Shown here piece after piece: positions 8,869 through 17,476 of a stretch of DNA of 64,000 bases. The stretch comes from Pseudoroseomonas ludipueritiae (GTDB lineage: Bacteria; Pseudomonadota; Alphaproteobacteria; Acetobacterales; Acetobacteraceae). The notes beneath the pieces were generated by a model. That model made no database searches and was not told the origin of the DNA. It saw only the letters and a list, made by a program, of their open reading frames with translations. Position 1 is the first letter of the stretch. Each line of letters begins with the position of its first letter. A program made the translations under genes and the position numbers. The stretch lies in contig NZ_JACTUZ010000009.1 of assembly GCF_014490445.1 (NCBI RefSeq), positions 1-64,000 of the forward strand. Direction: 5' to 3'.

Positions 8869-10902
8869 ATGAGTACAGCTTTCGGTTCAGAGCCGCGCCC
8901 TCCAGCCCAGGTGCAGCCACCGGCAAGTCCTGATGCCGCACATTTGTTGACCGTCGTGGTCTGCGTGGTGACGGTAGGTGCGCTCTACCTCGCGCGCGAC
9001 GTGCTGATCCCCATCACGCTCGCCGTTCTCCTCTCCTTCGTGCTGGCCCCCGTGGTGGCGCTCCTGAGACGGCTCAGCCTGCCGCGCGTCGCCGCCGTGC
9101 TGATGGCGGTCATGCTCGCGCTCGGCACCATCACGCTGATCGGCAGCGTGATTGGTGTGCAGATCGCCAGCCTCGCCCGGGACGCACCGCGCTATCAGCG
9201 CGTCATTCAGGAAAAGGTGGATAACGTCCAGGGCACCTTCCTGGGCCGGATCAACGACCTGTCCCGCAGGTTCAACAACGAGGCCGCCACGGCTCCCGAG
9301 GCACCGTCCACCGCTTCACCACCTAGCAGCGGCAATGCGCCTGCCCTTCCGGGGGCAAGCACCGGCGCGAACAGCGAGACCCGCCCTGTTCCGGTGGAGG
9401 TCCGCCCCGCCGAGTCCTCGGCCCTCGACCTCGCGCGCACCTTCATCTCGCCCGTGCTCGGCCCGCTGGAGACCACCTTCATCGTCCTCATCGTCAGCAT
9501 TTTCGTGCTGCTGCAGCAGGAGGACCTGCGCGACCGCCTGATCCGCCTGTTCGGCTCCAACGACCTGCACCGCACCACCGAGGCGCTGGACGACGCCGGG
9601 CGGCGGCTGAGCAAGTACTTCCTGGCCCAGCTCATGGTGAACAGCTGCTTCGGTGTGCTGGTCGCGGTCGGCTTGTTCCTGATCGGGGTCCCCAGCCCGA
9701 TCGTCTGGGGCATCCTCGCCGCGCTGTTCCGCTTCGTCCCCTATATCGGCGCCGTCCTGGCCGCCGCGTTTCCCCTGTTGCTGGCGGCGGGCACGGAGCC
9801 GGGTTGGTCCATGGTCGTCTGGACGGCCGCGCTGTTCCTGATTTCCGAGCCCCTCATCGGCCAGGTGGTCGAACCAATGGTGTATGGCCACAGCACCGGC
9901 CTTTCGCCTGTTTCGGTCATCGTCGCCGCCATCTTCTGGACTTGGCTCTGGGGTCCCATAGGGCTGATCCTCGCCACGCCCCTGACGCTCTGCCTCGTGG
10001 TACTGGGGCGGCATGTGGAAAGACTAGAGTTCCTCGATGTCCTGCTGGGGGACCGCCCAGCGCTGACGCCGGTGCAGAACTTCTACCAGCGCGTCCTGGC
10101 TGGCGACACGGATGAGACACTGGCCCAGGCGGAGACCCTGCTCCAGGACCGCTCGCTCACCGCCTATTACGACGAGGTGGCCCTGAGGGGCCTGCGCCTC
10201 GCCGCCACGGACCTGGAGCGCGGCGTGCTGCGGCCGGAGCGGCTGGAGCGTATCAGGATGGCCGTGTCGGGCCTGGTGAATGACCTGTCGGACGTTCCCG
10301 ACCAGAATCCGCCGGAGAAAGACCAGAAGGCGGCCGGTGCGGCACCCGCCGGGACCAGCGTGTCCGAAAAGGCCGTTCCGCACCTGCCTGTACCCGACGT
10401 GCCGCTGCCGCCACGGACCGAGCGTGTGGGAAGCTGGGCCTCGGACAACCCGGTGCTTTGCCTTGCCGGACGGGGCCCGCTGGATGAATCCGCCTCGGCC
10501 ATGCTGGCGCAGCTGCTGACCAAGCATGGCCTCGGTGCCCGCGTGGTCCCGCACGAAGCCAGTTCGCGCGAGCAGGTTGGGCGCCTCGACACCGCCGGGG
10601 TCGCAATGGTTTGCATCTCCTACCTCGACATCAGCGGCAACCCCGCCCATCTGCGCTACCTCCTGCGCCGCCTGAAGCAGCGCCTCCCGGGCATACCCAT
10701 GCTTGTCGGCCTCTGGCCGGAAGGTGAGGCGGTGCTGAGCGATGCAACCCAAGCCAAGGCCGTCGGCGCGGATTACTACACGGCCTCCCTGCGTGACGCG
10801 GTCACCCGTTGCCTCATGGTCGCCGCTTCGGGCGCTCAGGACCCGGCCAAGGGGGCTGTGGTCATGCAGCAGGAGCCTGCTTCGGAAGAGGGGCCGGTTT
10901 GA
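8869..10902 (+). CDS. AI-2E family transporter with extra C-terminal domain
   Basis: 677 aa from the ATG at 8869 (CGGAG ten bases upstream); the frame opens at 8743 but those residues are not membrane-like. Residues 20-100 and 270-440 form the hydrophobic segments typical of the AI-2E/PerM family (DVLIPITLAVLLSFVLAPVVALLRR; EPLIGQVVEPMVYGHSTGLSPVSV), split by a Pro/Ala/Ser-rich soluble insert. The last 150 residues form an alpha/beta region (DNPVLCLAGRGPLDESASAML through VGADYY) resembling a B12-binding-like fold without the usual DxHxxG. The exported substrate is unknown. Confidence 0.88.
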   Translation: MSTAFGSEPRPPAQVQPPASPDAAHLLTVVVCVVTVGALYLARDVLIPITLAVLLSFVLAPVVALLRRLSLPRVAAVLMAVMLALGTITLIGSVIGVQIASLARDAPRYQRVIQEKVDNVQGTFLGRINDLSRRFNNEAATAPEAPSTASPPSSGNAPALPGASTGANSETRPVPVEVRPAESSALDLARTFISPVLGPLETTFIVLIVSIFVLLQQEDLRDRLIRLFGSNDLHRTTEALDDAGRRLSKYFLAQLMVNSCFGVLVAVGLFLIGVPSPIVWGILAALFRFVPYIGAVLAAAFPLLLAAGTEPGWSMVVWTAALFLISEPLIGQVVEPMVYGHSTGLSPVSVIVAAIFWTWLWGPIGLILATPLTLCLVVLGRHVERLEFLDVLLGDRPALTPVQNFYQRVLAGDTDETLAQAETLLQDRSLTAYYDEVALRGLRLAATDLERGVLRPERLERIRMAVSGLVNDLSDVPDQNPPEKDQKAAGAAPAGTSVSEKAVPHLPVPDVPLPPRTERVGSWASDNPVLCLAGRGPLDESASAMLAQLLTKHGLGARVVPHEASSREQVGRLDTAGVAMVCISYLDISGNPAHLRYLLRRLKQRLPGIPMLVGLWPEGEAVLSDATQAKAVGADYYTASLRDAVTRCLMVAASGAQDPAKGAVVMQQEPASEEGPV

Positions 10903-11211
10903 TTCCGCCTATCAGGCCAACAAGCATCTATCGCCAAGCTCCTGCCAGATGGCCAGCCAAGCCACGATACTTGGTAGTGCCGTCTGAAGCCGCAGGAATC
11001 CGATGCATCATGAGCCGAGATGGGAACTCAGCCGCCGATGCCGAAGTAACAAGGCTCTCCGTGTCCGTGCGGCTTGCATGGCCGCATGGACATCCTCTTC
11101 CAGCCCTCATCAGAGAAGCTGACCGGCGGCAGAGGCATCTCGAAGAGGCAAAGGAGCAGAGGGCGCCACACAAGCGCCGGGTCAGACGTTGACGTCATTC
11201 AGGGAGGCTTC
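10903..11211. other. Intergenic region upstream of PAS-LuxR gene
   Basis: About 309 bases. A 60-codon frame at 11,010-11,192 ends Arg-rich and has no family likeness or convincing ribosome-binding site. AGGGAGG at 11,201-11,207 is the ribosome-binding site of the downstream gene. Confidence 0.5.
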
Positions 11212-12720
11212 ATGGCTGAGCAGAATGCCCTTCGAGGGCTGCTCCATCACCAGCTTCAGCTGATCGTGTCCGGCCTGCGCGACGGCGTCATCCTGATCGA
11301 GCCGGATCAGACACTGACCTGGGCAAACCAGGCCGCGCTCAGGATGCATGGCGTCGAGCGGGTCGAGGATCTTGGCGCCACCGTGTCCGAGTACCGGGCG
11401 CGCTTCGAGCTACGCTACAGGAACAAGCACCGGCTTCCCGCGGGTGAGTACCCCATGGAGCGGGTGGTCGCGGGTGAGGTGTTCGACGAGGTGACCGTGG
11501 AGGTTGCGCCCGCGGGCGCACCCGATCCGCAGTGGACCCACCACATCCGCAGCCTGGTGCTGAATGACGCGGCAGGCATGCCGGATTGCCTTGTCCTGAT
11601 CATCGACGACCAGAGCGAGCGCTACGACGCCGAGCAGCGCTTCGAGCGAACCTTTTCCGCCAACCCTGCCCCCGCCATCATCCTGCGGCTGTCGGACCTC
11701 CGCTACATCAAAGTCAACCGCGGCTTCCTGGAGATGACCGGGTACGGGGAAGATCAAGTCATCGGGCGATCCGGCCTCGAGATCGACGTGCTGGAGAATG
11801 CCGCACGTCGGGAACTTGCTGTCGAGCGCCTGCGGGAAGGCCGCACCATCCCGCAGATGGAGGCCACGCTTCAGCTACCAGATGGGGGCGAGAAGCTTGT
11901 CCTCGTCGCGGGCCAGCCTATCGAAGTGGGCAATACCGATTGCATGCTCTTCACCTTCGCCGACCTCACGGCACGGCAGCAGGCGCACCAGAGCCTGCGC
12001 CACAGCGAGGAGCGCTTCGCGAAGGCCTTTCGCCTGGTGGCGACACCCACCGTGGTGGCGCTGCGCGACGATTGCAGCTTCCTCTCGGTCAATGAGGCGT
12101 TTGTTCGGGAGAGCGGCTATCCTGAGACGGAACTCATTGGCCGCAGGCCGGACGACCTGAGCCTGTGGGACAACGAGGCAGAGCGGCTGGCGCTCGAGCA
12201 GCAGATCAAGCTGACAGGCTCGGTCAGGAACCACGAGATGGGCCTGCGCACACGCAACGGCAACGTTCTCGATTGCCTAGTGTCTGCCGACACCGTGGAT
12301 ATCGCCGGGCAGGATTGCGTGCTGCTGACGGTGCAGGACATCACGGAGCGCAAGCGCACCGAGCAGGAGATCGTGGCCGCCATCGAGGAGGTGATGAAGG
12401 ACACCTCCTGGTTCACGAACGTCGTGCTGGACAAGCTGGCGCACTTGCGGCGGCCTGGAAGCTCAGTGGCTGCGCCAGTCGAAGAGATCGACGCCTTGCC
12501 TGCACGCGCGAAGGAAGTGCTCGCACTCGTCTGCAAAGGGTTGGACGATGTTGCCATCGCCGCAAGGCTCGGGGTGGCCCGGAACACGGTGCGCAACCAC
12601 ATGGCGAGCCTCTATCGCCGCGCTCAGGTTCGCAGCCGGTCAGCGCTGATCGTCTGGGCCCGCGAGCGCGGCTTCTTCGGTGAAGCTTCGGGCCCCAAGA
12701 AGCTCCGCAGGGCAGGCTAG
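11212..12720 (+). CDS. PAS-domain sensor with C-terminal LuxR-type HTH
   Basis: Cytoplasmic one-component regulator, 502 aa. AGGGAGG directly precedes the ATG at 11,212. Three PAS-type domains follow: about residues 10-125 (GLRDGVILIEPDQTLTWAN), 145-265 (FSANPAPAIILRLSDLRYIKVN, with MTGYGEDQVIGRS) and 275-390 (FLSVNEAFVRESGYPETELIGR, ending VQDITERKR). The C-terminal 60 residues are a LuxR/FixJ helix-turn-helix (LPARAKEVLALVCKGLDDVAIAARLGV). No membrane segment or receiver domain is visible. It lies just before the stress operon, a plausible but unproven target. Confidence 0.85.
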   Translation: MAEQNALRGLLHHQLQLIVSGLRDGVILIEPDQTLTWANQAALRMHGVERVEDLGATVSEYRARFELRYRNKHRLPAGEYPMERVVAGEVFDEVTVEVAPAGAPDPQWTHHIRSLVLNDAAGMPDCLVLIIDDQSERYDAEQRFERTFSANPAPAIILRLSDLRYIKVNRGFLEMTGYGEDQVIGRSGLEIDVLENAARRELAVERLREGRTIPQMEATLQLPDGGEKLVLVAGQPIEVGNTDCMLFTFADLTARQQAHQSLRHSEERFAKAFRLVATPTVVALRDDCSFLSVNEAFVRESGYPETELIGRRPDDLSLWDNEAERLALEQQIKLTGSVRNHEMGLRTRNGNVLDCLVSADTVDIAGQDCVLLTVQDITERKRTEQEIVAAIEEVMKDTSWFTNVVLDKLAHLRRPGSSVAAPVEEIDALPARAKEVLALVCKGLDDVAIAARLGVARNTVRNHMASLYRRAQVRSRSALIVWARERGFFGEASGPKKLRRAG

Positions 12721-12881
12721 TCCTCTGGCACCAGGAGATGGTGCAGCACGACTAGAGGCAGCCGTGACGTTTTGGCGCCCCGGCCGAACCATGTCTGCCG
12801 CTGCGTGTTGAACCGCCAGTGGTGCCGTCTTGCCTGGCTCCGGGCCTGCAGTGCGACGCCTTCCTCCTGAGGACGCTCAAC

Positions 12882-13064
12882 ATGGACAATGATCGGATTG
12901 CTGGCGCTGCCAAGCAGGTGAAGGGGTCTGTCAAAGAAGCCATCGGCAAGATCACCGGCGACACCAAGATACAGGCCGAAGGCACGACCGAGAAGGCGGC
13001 TGGCAAGGTCCAGAACACCGTCGGTGGTGCGAAGGACACGCTGCGGGACGCCGCGGACAAGTAG
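12882..13064 (+). CDS. CsbD family stress protein
   Basis: A 60-residue hydrophilic protein with the family pattern NDRIAGAAKQVKGSVKEAIGKITGD followed by a second amphipathic Lys/Ala repeat. The ATG at 12,882 is preceded by a GAGGA sequence about ten bases upstream. CsbD proteins are general-stress proteins of unknown mechanism. It heads a run of same-strand stress-type genes. Confidence 0.88.
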   Translation: MDNDRIAGAAKQVKGSVKEAIGKITGDTKIQAEGTTEKAAGKVQNTVGGAKDTLRDAADK

Positions 13065-13188
13065 ACGTCTCTCCATTCGTGAGCGAGGGCCGCCGAAGAA
13101 CCGGCGGCGTCGGCCTGTCACGCACATCAATCCGGGTCACGTCCCACCCGGAAACTCACACCCCCAGCGAAGGCGGGAGCCATCGAAC

Positions 13189-14133
13189 ATGCAAACCACA
13201 GTCACAGGGTCCCGGGGACCGGCAACTGCCACGGCCGTGCTGCCAGAGGGCGCGCCCTCGCTGTTTTCGCGCGTGTCCTGGGGCGCGGTCATTGCTGGCG
13301 CCGTTGTGGCGCTCGCAGTCGGGCTGATGCTGAACGCCCTCGGTGCCGGGGTCGGCGCCACCACGGTCGATGCCACCGCCCGCGACACTCCTGCCGCCTC
13401 GTCCTTCGGCATCGGCGCGGCCATCTGGGTGCTGGTGTCCAACCTGATCGGCCTCGCGGTCGGGGGCTACACCGCCGCGCGCCTGTCCGGCACCTCCGAC
13501 AACACTGACGGCACGCTGCACGGTCTGGCCGTGTGGGGCACCACCTTCCTGATCTCGGCGGTGCTGCTGGGCAACCTGGTGTCGGGCATCGCCTCCACCG
13601 CCACCACCGGTGCGTCCAACCTGCTGGGCGGCGTCGCCCGGGGTGCCGGGTCGGTTGCCTCCACCGCAGGGCAGCAGGTCGCGGACCGGACCAGCACCGG
13701 CACTTTGCAGTCGGCAGCCCAGGGTGTGGTGGATCGTGTGCAGGGCGCCTTGAGCGGCTCGGGTGGTGACCCTGCGGCGATGACCTCCGACCAGCGCAAG
13801 GCCGAGATCGGCACCCTGGCGACCCGCCGCGTGACGGACGGCCAGTTGTCGCAGCAGGACCGCGACCGCCTGAACCAACTGGTGGCCGCCGAGTACGGCA
13901 TCAGCCCGCAGGACGCGCAACAGCGGGTGCAGCAGGCCGAGCAGCAGGCGACCCAGGCGGCGCAGCGGGCCGAGGAGACGGCACGGCGCGCAGCGGACGC
14001 CGCCGCACGGGGTGCTTCGATCGCGGGCTTCTCGATCTTCGGCATCATGCTGCTCGGCGGAATTGCGGCGGTGATCGGGGCGCGCCGCGGCACCCGCGAC
14101 CTGCTCGCGTTCCGGAACACGCGTGTCGCCTGA
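13189..14133 (+). CDS. PhnA-like/hypothetical membrane protein
   Basis: 314 aa from the ATG at 13,189 (GGCGGGA upstream). Three to four hydrophobic segments: SWGAVIAGAVVALAVGLMLN, AAIWVLVSNLIGLAVGGYTAARLSG, GTTFLISAVLLGNLVSG and a C-terminal IAGFSIFGIMLLGGIAAVIG. Between the third and last lies a Gln/Ala-rich region likely to form a coiled coil (QRVQQAEQQATQAAQRAEET). Proteins of this plan are annotated PhnA-like in methylobacteria, without proven function. The end overlaps the next gene's GTG by 11 bases, so it belongs to the stress operon. Confidence 0.75.
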   Translation: MQTTVTGSRGPATATAVLPEGAPSLFSRVSWGAVIAGAVVALAVGLMLNALGAGVGATTVDATARDTPAASSFGIGAAIWVLVSNLIGLAVGGYTAARLSGTSDNTDGTLHGLAVWGTTFLISAVLLGNLVSGIASTATTGASNLLGGVARGAGSVASTAGQQVADRTSTGTLQSAAQGVVDRVQGALSGSGGDPAAMTSDQRKAEIGTLATRRVTDGQLSQQDRDRLNQLVAAEYGISPQDAQQRVQQAEQQATQAAQRAEETARRAADAAARGASIAGFSIFGIMLLGGIAAVIGARRGTRDLLAFRNTRVA

Positions 14134-14629
14134 TCGCAACACAGGAGGACGGGGCGGTAGCACCGCCGCGCCCTCCGGCGAGCGCGAAGCGGCCGAGCCG
14201 GTCGAGCAGATGATCCCGCTCGCCAAGGAGGTTCTCCGGGTCGGCCAGCGCACGGTGGAGACCGGCCGTGTCCGGGTGTCGGTGACCACCGAGACGGCGG
14301 AGGAGACCGTCCGCGAGAGCTTGCGCACCCGGCGCGCGGAAGTCCAGCGCGTCATGCTCGGCCACGAGGTTCGGGAAGCGCCGCAAGCCCGCGAGGAGGA
14401 CGGCGTGCTCGTCATCCCCGTGGTCGAGGAAATCCTCGTCGTCGAGAAGCGCCTCGTCCTGAAGGAGGAGATCCGCCTGCGCTTCGTCGATACCGAGGAG
14501 ACCGTGGAGCAGACCGTCGAACGGCGGGTGCAGCGTGCCACGGTTGCGAGAACGCCACCCCAGGAGGCCGGTGAACCCGCACCCGGGACGGCCACCATGA
14601 ACGGCAACAACGAGGAGCCTAAGCCATGA
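14123..14629 (+). CDS. DUF2382 (YsnF/AvaK) domain protein
   Basis: 168 aa. One DUF2382 domain is visible as paired beta-rich repeats: EQMIPLAKEVLRVGQRTVETGRVRVS and VLVIPVVEEILVVEKRLVLKEEIRLR. The family is linked to general stress in many soil bacteria; the biochemical role is unknown. The GTG at 14,123 overlaps the previous gene; no other start precedes the domain. The stop overlaps the next start (ATGA). Confidence 0.85.
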   Translation: MSPDRNTGGRGGSTAAPSGEREAAEPVEQMIPLAKEVLRVGQRTVETGRVRVSVTTETAEETVRESLRTRRAEVQRVMLGHEVREAPQAREEDGVLVIPVVEEILVVEKRLVLKEEIRLRFVDTEETVEQTVERRVQRATVARTPPQEAGEPAPGTATMNGNNEEPKP

Positions 14630-15621
14630 TGCGCATGATCACCGCCATGTTCGACAGCCGCAGCCAAGCCGATCAGGCGGTGCAGCGGCTGACGCAGGAA
14701 CTCAACATCGACCGCGACCTCGTCCAGGTCTACGCGGCCGAGACGACGTCCACTACGGCTGCACCCGCGTCCGGCACGCAGGACGCAGGCCTGTGGGCAA
14801 CGCTGAAAGACCTCTTTGTCCCGGACGAAGACCGCTACGCCTATGCTGAAGGCATGCGTCGGGGCAGCACCGTGGTGTCCGCCCAGGTTGAGGAAGGCAT
14901 GCTCGACGATGCCATGAGCATCCTGGAGAACCAGGGTGCCGTGGACCTGGACAGCCGCGAGGCCGAGTGGCGGCAGTCCGGCTGGACCGGCTACCAGGCT
15001 GGCGCCGCGGCCGATACCACCGTTGCGAGTTCTCCCTCCACCACCGGCTTGGGCGTCGCAGCCACGGGCGTGGCCGCGCAGACCGGGCTGGAGAACAGGA
15101 CCGCGACGACGGGGAGCGCCACGCAGGTCGGCGGCGAGCAGGTCATCCCGATCGTCGAGGAGCAGATCCGGGTCGGCAAGCGCGACGTGGAGCGCGGCCG
15201 TGTGCGGGTGCGCTCCTACATGGTCGAGACGCCTGTGTCCGAGCAGGTCTCCCTGCGCGAGGAGCGTGTCGAGGTGCAGCGCCGCGCCGTCGACCGTCCG
15301 TTGACGGACGCCGACGATGCTTTCCGCGAGCAGACCATCGAGGCCACGGAGCACCGTGAGGAGGCGATTGTCTCGAAGGAAGCCCGCGTCGTGGAGGAGG
15401 TCTCGATCCGCAAGGACACCGGGGAGCACGTCGAGACCGTGCATGACACGGTGCGGCGCCAGGAGGTCGAGATCGACGACACGACAGGCGCCCGCACTGC
15501 GGGCAGCGCTGGTGCCGCCGGGGCCGGGAACAGCAACCCGCCGGGCACGGTGGCGAGCCGCGCCGTTGACGACGCGCTCGGCACCAACATCAGCGGCGCG
15601 AACCCCACGCGGAAAGACTGA
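14626..15621 (+). CDS. GSP17M-like plus DUF2382 (YsnF) stress protein
   Basis: 331 aa. The N-terminal 110 residues (MITAMFDSRSQADQAVQRLTQE through EEGMLDDAMSILENQGAVD) resemble the general stress protein 17M domain. An Ala/Thr-rich linker follows, then a DUF2382 domain (QVIPIVEEQIRVGKRDVERGRVRVRSY, with a second half EAIVSKEARVVEEVSIRK). The last 50 residues are low complexity. It overlaps the preceding DUF2382 gene by four bases (an ATG at 14,629 is an alternative) and is followed by a strong hairpin, ending the operon. Confidence 0.87.
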   Translation: MMRMITAMFDSRSQADQAVQRLTQELNIDRDLVQVYAAETTSTTAAPASGTQDAGLWATLKDLFVPDEDRYAYAEGMRRGSTVVSAQVEEGMLDDAMSILENQGAVDLDSREAEWRQSGWTGYQAGAAADTTVASSPSTTGLGVAATGVAAQTGLENRTATTGSATQVGGEQVIPIVEEQIRVGKRDVERGRVRVRSYMVETPVSEQVSLREERVEVQRRAVDRPLTDADDAFREQTIEATEHREEAIVSKEARVVEEVSIRKDTGEHVETVHDTVRRQEVEIDDTTGARTAGSAGAAGAGNSNPPGTVASRAVDDALGTNISGANPTRKD

Positions 15622-15638
15622 GCGACCAAGTATCTGAA

Positions 15639-15670
15639 GGGGCGGGGCAGGATCTACTCTGCCCCGCCCC
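15639..15670 (+). terminator. Strong hairpin terminating the CsbD/YsnF operon
   Basis: A perfect 12-bp inverted repeat: GGGGCGGGGCAG at 15,639-15,650 pairs with CTGCCCCGCCCC at 15,659-15,670 around an 8-base loop, 18 bases after the stop codon. No long T run follows, so termination could be Rho-assisted. Confidence 0.75.
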
Positions 15671-15820
15671 CCTTGCAACGAGCGCCTAGTTAGGCCAGCG
15701 GAACCGCTTCCGGCGAGGGCGTGCTGAGTGGCTGGGCGGCGGACTGGGCCAGCCCTCCTGCGCAAAGGATGCGGCTGCTTTTCTCCATCCGAAGCCGCGA
15801 TGCAGTCATGGACGCCCTTC

Positions 15821-16075
15821 CTATCGGGACAAGGCAGAGGAAGTCAGCGCTTCTGTTTCATGTGGTAAATTCCTGAGAAGTTCTCTTGTCGCCGCATACT
15901 CCGGGCCGGAGCCATTGCAGCTCAAGAATTCTTCTATGCTCATTTCAGTGACATGGCCGCCCGAAGCCGGGTTCGCTTCATGCCGGATGAACATGAGGTT
16001 TGTGGCCTCACTTTTTATCAGTCGCCAGACATCGCCGTTCTGGCTCCTGTAGATGTTGAAGGACGAGAGGGACAT
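15821..16075 (-). CDS. Conserved small hypothetical protein
   Basis: 84 aa from the minus-strand ATG at 16,075, preceded by GAGGAGC seven bases upstream; the frame opens five codons earlier at 16,090. It begins MSLSSFNIYRSQNGDVWRLI and contains FIRHEANPASGGHVTEMSIEEFL. Small proteins like this recur in alphaproteobacteria as I recall, but no function is known to me. No signal peptide or membrane segment. AT content is slightly higher than in neighbouring genes. It stands alone. Confidence 0.7.
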   Translation of the reverse strand: MSLSSFNIYRSQNGDVWRLIKSEATNLMFIRHEANPASGGHVTEMSIEEFLSCNGSGPEYAATRELLRNLPHETEALTSSALSR

Positions 16076-16247
16076 GTTCCGGCTCCTCATTACAGGGAGC
16101 CGCTCCGGTAAGTGTCACTTCGTGCTTGCCCCCTCGCCTCAACGCCTCTCGACGATATGGGCTTCCTTACCAGCGGCTCATGTCCGTTTTCAGGAAGTCG
16201 AACCTGCTCATGTGGGGACTGCTATGCGCTAAGCCGACCTAGTCGAA

Positions 16248-16406
16248 CTATCCACGGTCATTCAGATAGGCCCAGAGTTCCGGGCCGCTCAGGTCACGGT
16301 AGTCACAGCGCTCGACGTCAGCCGCGGCCTCGTCAAGCAACAGCCCCAGGATGGCGTCGAGTTCGGCTTCATCCTCAGGAGAAGGCACGGTACGGGTCGC
16401 GTCCAT
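16248..16406 (-). CDS. Very small acidic hypothetical protein (52 aa)
   Basis: A minus-strand frame from ATG at 16,406 to TAG at 16,248-16,250, with GGAGGCG directly upstream. It encodes MDATRTVPSPEDEAELDAIL, a Leu/Ala/Asp-rich middle and an aromatic end (DYRDLSGPELWAYLNDRG). It is strongly acidic and likely helical. I do not recognise a family. Good ribosome-binding site spacing and non-random composition make it likely to be real. It has the same orientation as the 84-residue gene 170 bases downstream. Confidence 0.55.
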   Translation of the reverse strand: MDATRTVPSPEDEAELDAILGLLLDEAAADVERCDYRDLSGPELWAYLNDRG

Positions 16407-16673
16407 CGTCGCCTCCGGTACGGTTCCTGACCGCCAGCGTCATGGATGCCCGTCGGTCAGTGAGTTCGTTACCCGATGGATAAGCAGGTCCAGAGGTCAC
16501 CGCCACCACAAACGCGATGAATGACTCAGGGCAGGCACCGATCTGCCGCCCTGTTGTCCCGGCTCCATCATTCAAGCCTGGCGCCCGGCAGCTGACTGGC
16601 TTCTGGACGGCGGTGCAGGCAGGTACGGTGCCCAGGGCGCGGAGCAGGAATCCACGCCTTCGGGAGACAGGCG

Positions 16674-17408
16674 ATGTGCAATCTCTACTCCATGACCAGC
16701 AACCAGCGAGCCATCCTGGAGCTGACCCGAGCCACACGGGACTGCACCGGAAACCTCCCTTCCCTGCCCGCTATCTACCCCGACAGCATGGCGCCGGTTG
16801 TGCGGCAGGCGGAGGACGGTGAGCGGGAGCTGGCCATGCTGCGCTGGGGCATGCCGGGCCCGGAGCAGTACGGTGGCCACCCGGTGACCAACATCCGCAA
16901 CACCCGCAGCCCGCACTGGCGCCGGTGGCTCGGCCCTGGGCACCGCTGCCTGGTGCCGGTGACGTCCTTCTCCGAGTGGGAGGACACCAAGCCTCGGAAG
17001 ACGCCGGTGTGGTTTGCGTTGTCAGAGGAACGGCCGCTCTTCGCCTTCGCGGGCATCTGGACCCGCTGGACCGGCACCCGTGGCCCCAAGTCGAACCCGG
17101 TCGAGGGAGAGCACGAGCTCTACGGCTTCCTGACCTGTGACCCGAACGAGACCGTGGGCGCCATCCACCCGAAGGCGATGCCGGTGCTGCTGACCACGCC
17201 GGACGAGATGGACACTTGGCTGGAGGCGCCGTGGGAGGTCGCCCGCGAGCTGCAGCGCCCGCTGCCGGACGCCGACATGCTCATCGTGTCCAAGGGCAAC
17301 CGCAAGGAACCCGACTACTCGGGTTCTCCACCTCAGCGGCGGTGCGGTGTCGCCCTGGCGACGAGCACTTCCTCGTGCAGGCGGCAGCATCCCGGTAAGG
17401 CCCGATAA
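16674..17408 (+). CDS. SOS response-associated peptidase (SRAP/YedK/HMCES family)
   Basis: 244 aa. The second residue is the catalytic cysteine (MCNLYSMT) that in YedK/HMCES forms a thiazolidine link to abasic sites in single-stranded DNA. Other conserved elements are NIRNTRSPHWRRWL, CLVPVTSFSEWE (catalytic Glu) and IHPKAMPVLL (conserved His). The role is protection of abasic sites at replication gaps. The last 30 residues (SPPQRRCGVALATSTSS) differ from the usual ending. I found no GTTC-N7-GTTC box upstream. Confidence 0.92.
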   Translation: MCNLYSMTSNQRAILELTRATRDCTGNLPSLPAIYPDSMAPVVRQAEDGERELAMLRWGMPGPEQYGGHPVTNIRNTRSPHWRRWLGPGHRCLVPVTSFSEWEDTKPRKTPVWFALSEERPLFAFAGIWTRWTGTRGPKSNPVEGEHELYGFLTCDPNETVGAIHPKAMPVLLTTPDEMDTWLEAPWEVARELQRPLPDADMLIVSKGNRKEPDYSGSPPQRRCGVALATSTSSCRRQHPGKAR

Positions 17409-17450
17409 CGAGACCTATGACTTGTTATCGAAACCCACCGCCCCTACGAT
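17403..17450 (+). promoter_or_regulatory. Candidate promoter with overlapping inverted-repeat operator
   Basis: A perfect 7-bp inverted repeat, CGATAAC (17,403-17,409) and GTTATCG (17,424-17,430), spaced 14 bases. Its right arm overlaps a possible -35 TTGTTA (17,422-17,427); 17 bases later is a possible -10 TACGAT (17,445-17,450). The MNT gene starts 27 bases further on. The left arm overlaps the SRAP stop codon. Toxin-antitoxin operons are usually autoregulated and the first gene encodes a winged helix, so this is a plausible self-operator. Confidence 0.5.
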
Positions 17451-17476
17451 ATCTTGGAAAGGGCTGAAATCAATCC

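Noticed and set aside
13156-15765. 869-codon minus-strand frame across the stress operon
   Set aside because: Antisense shadow of four recognised plus-strand genes with overlapping ends; low-complexity translation.
16112-16483. 123-codon plus-strand frame
   Set aside because: Ser/Arg/Pro-rich, no ribosome-binding site, and it covers the better-supported 52-residue minus-strand gene.
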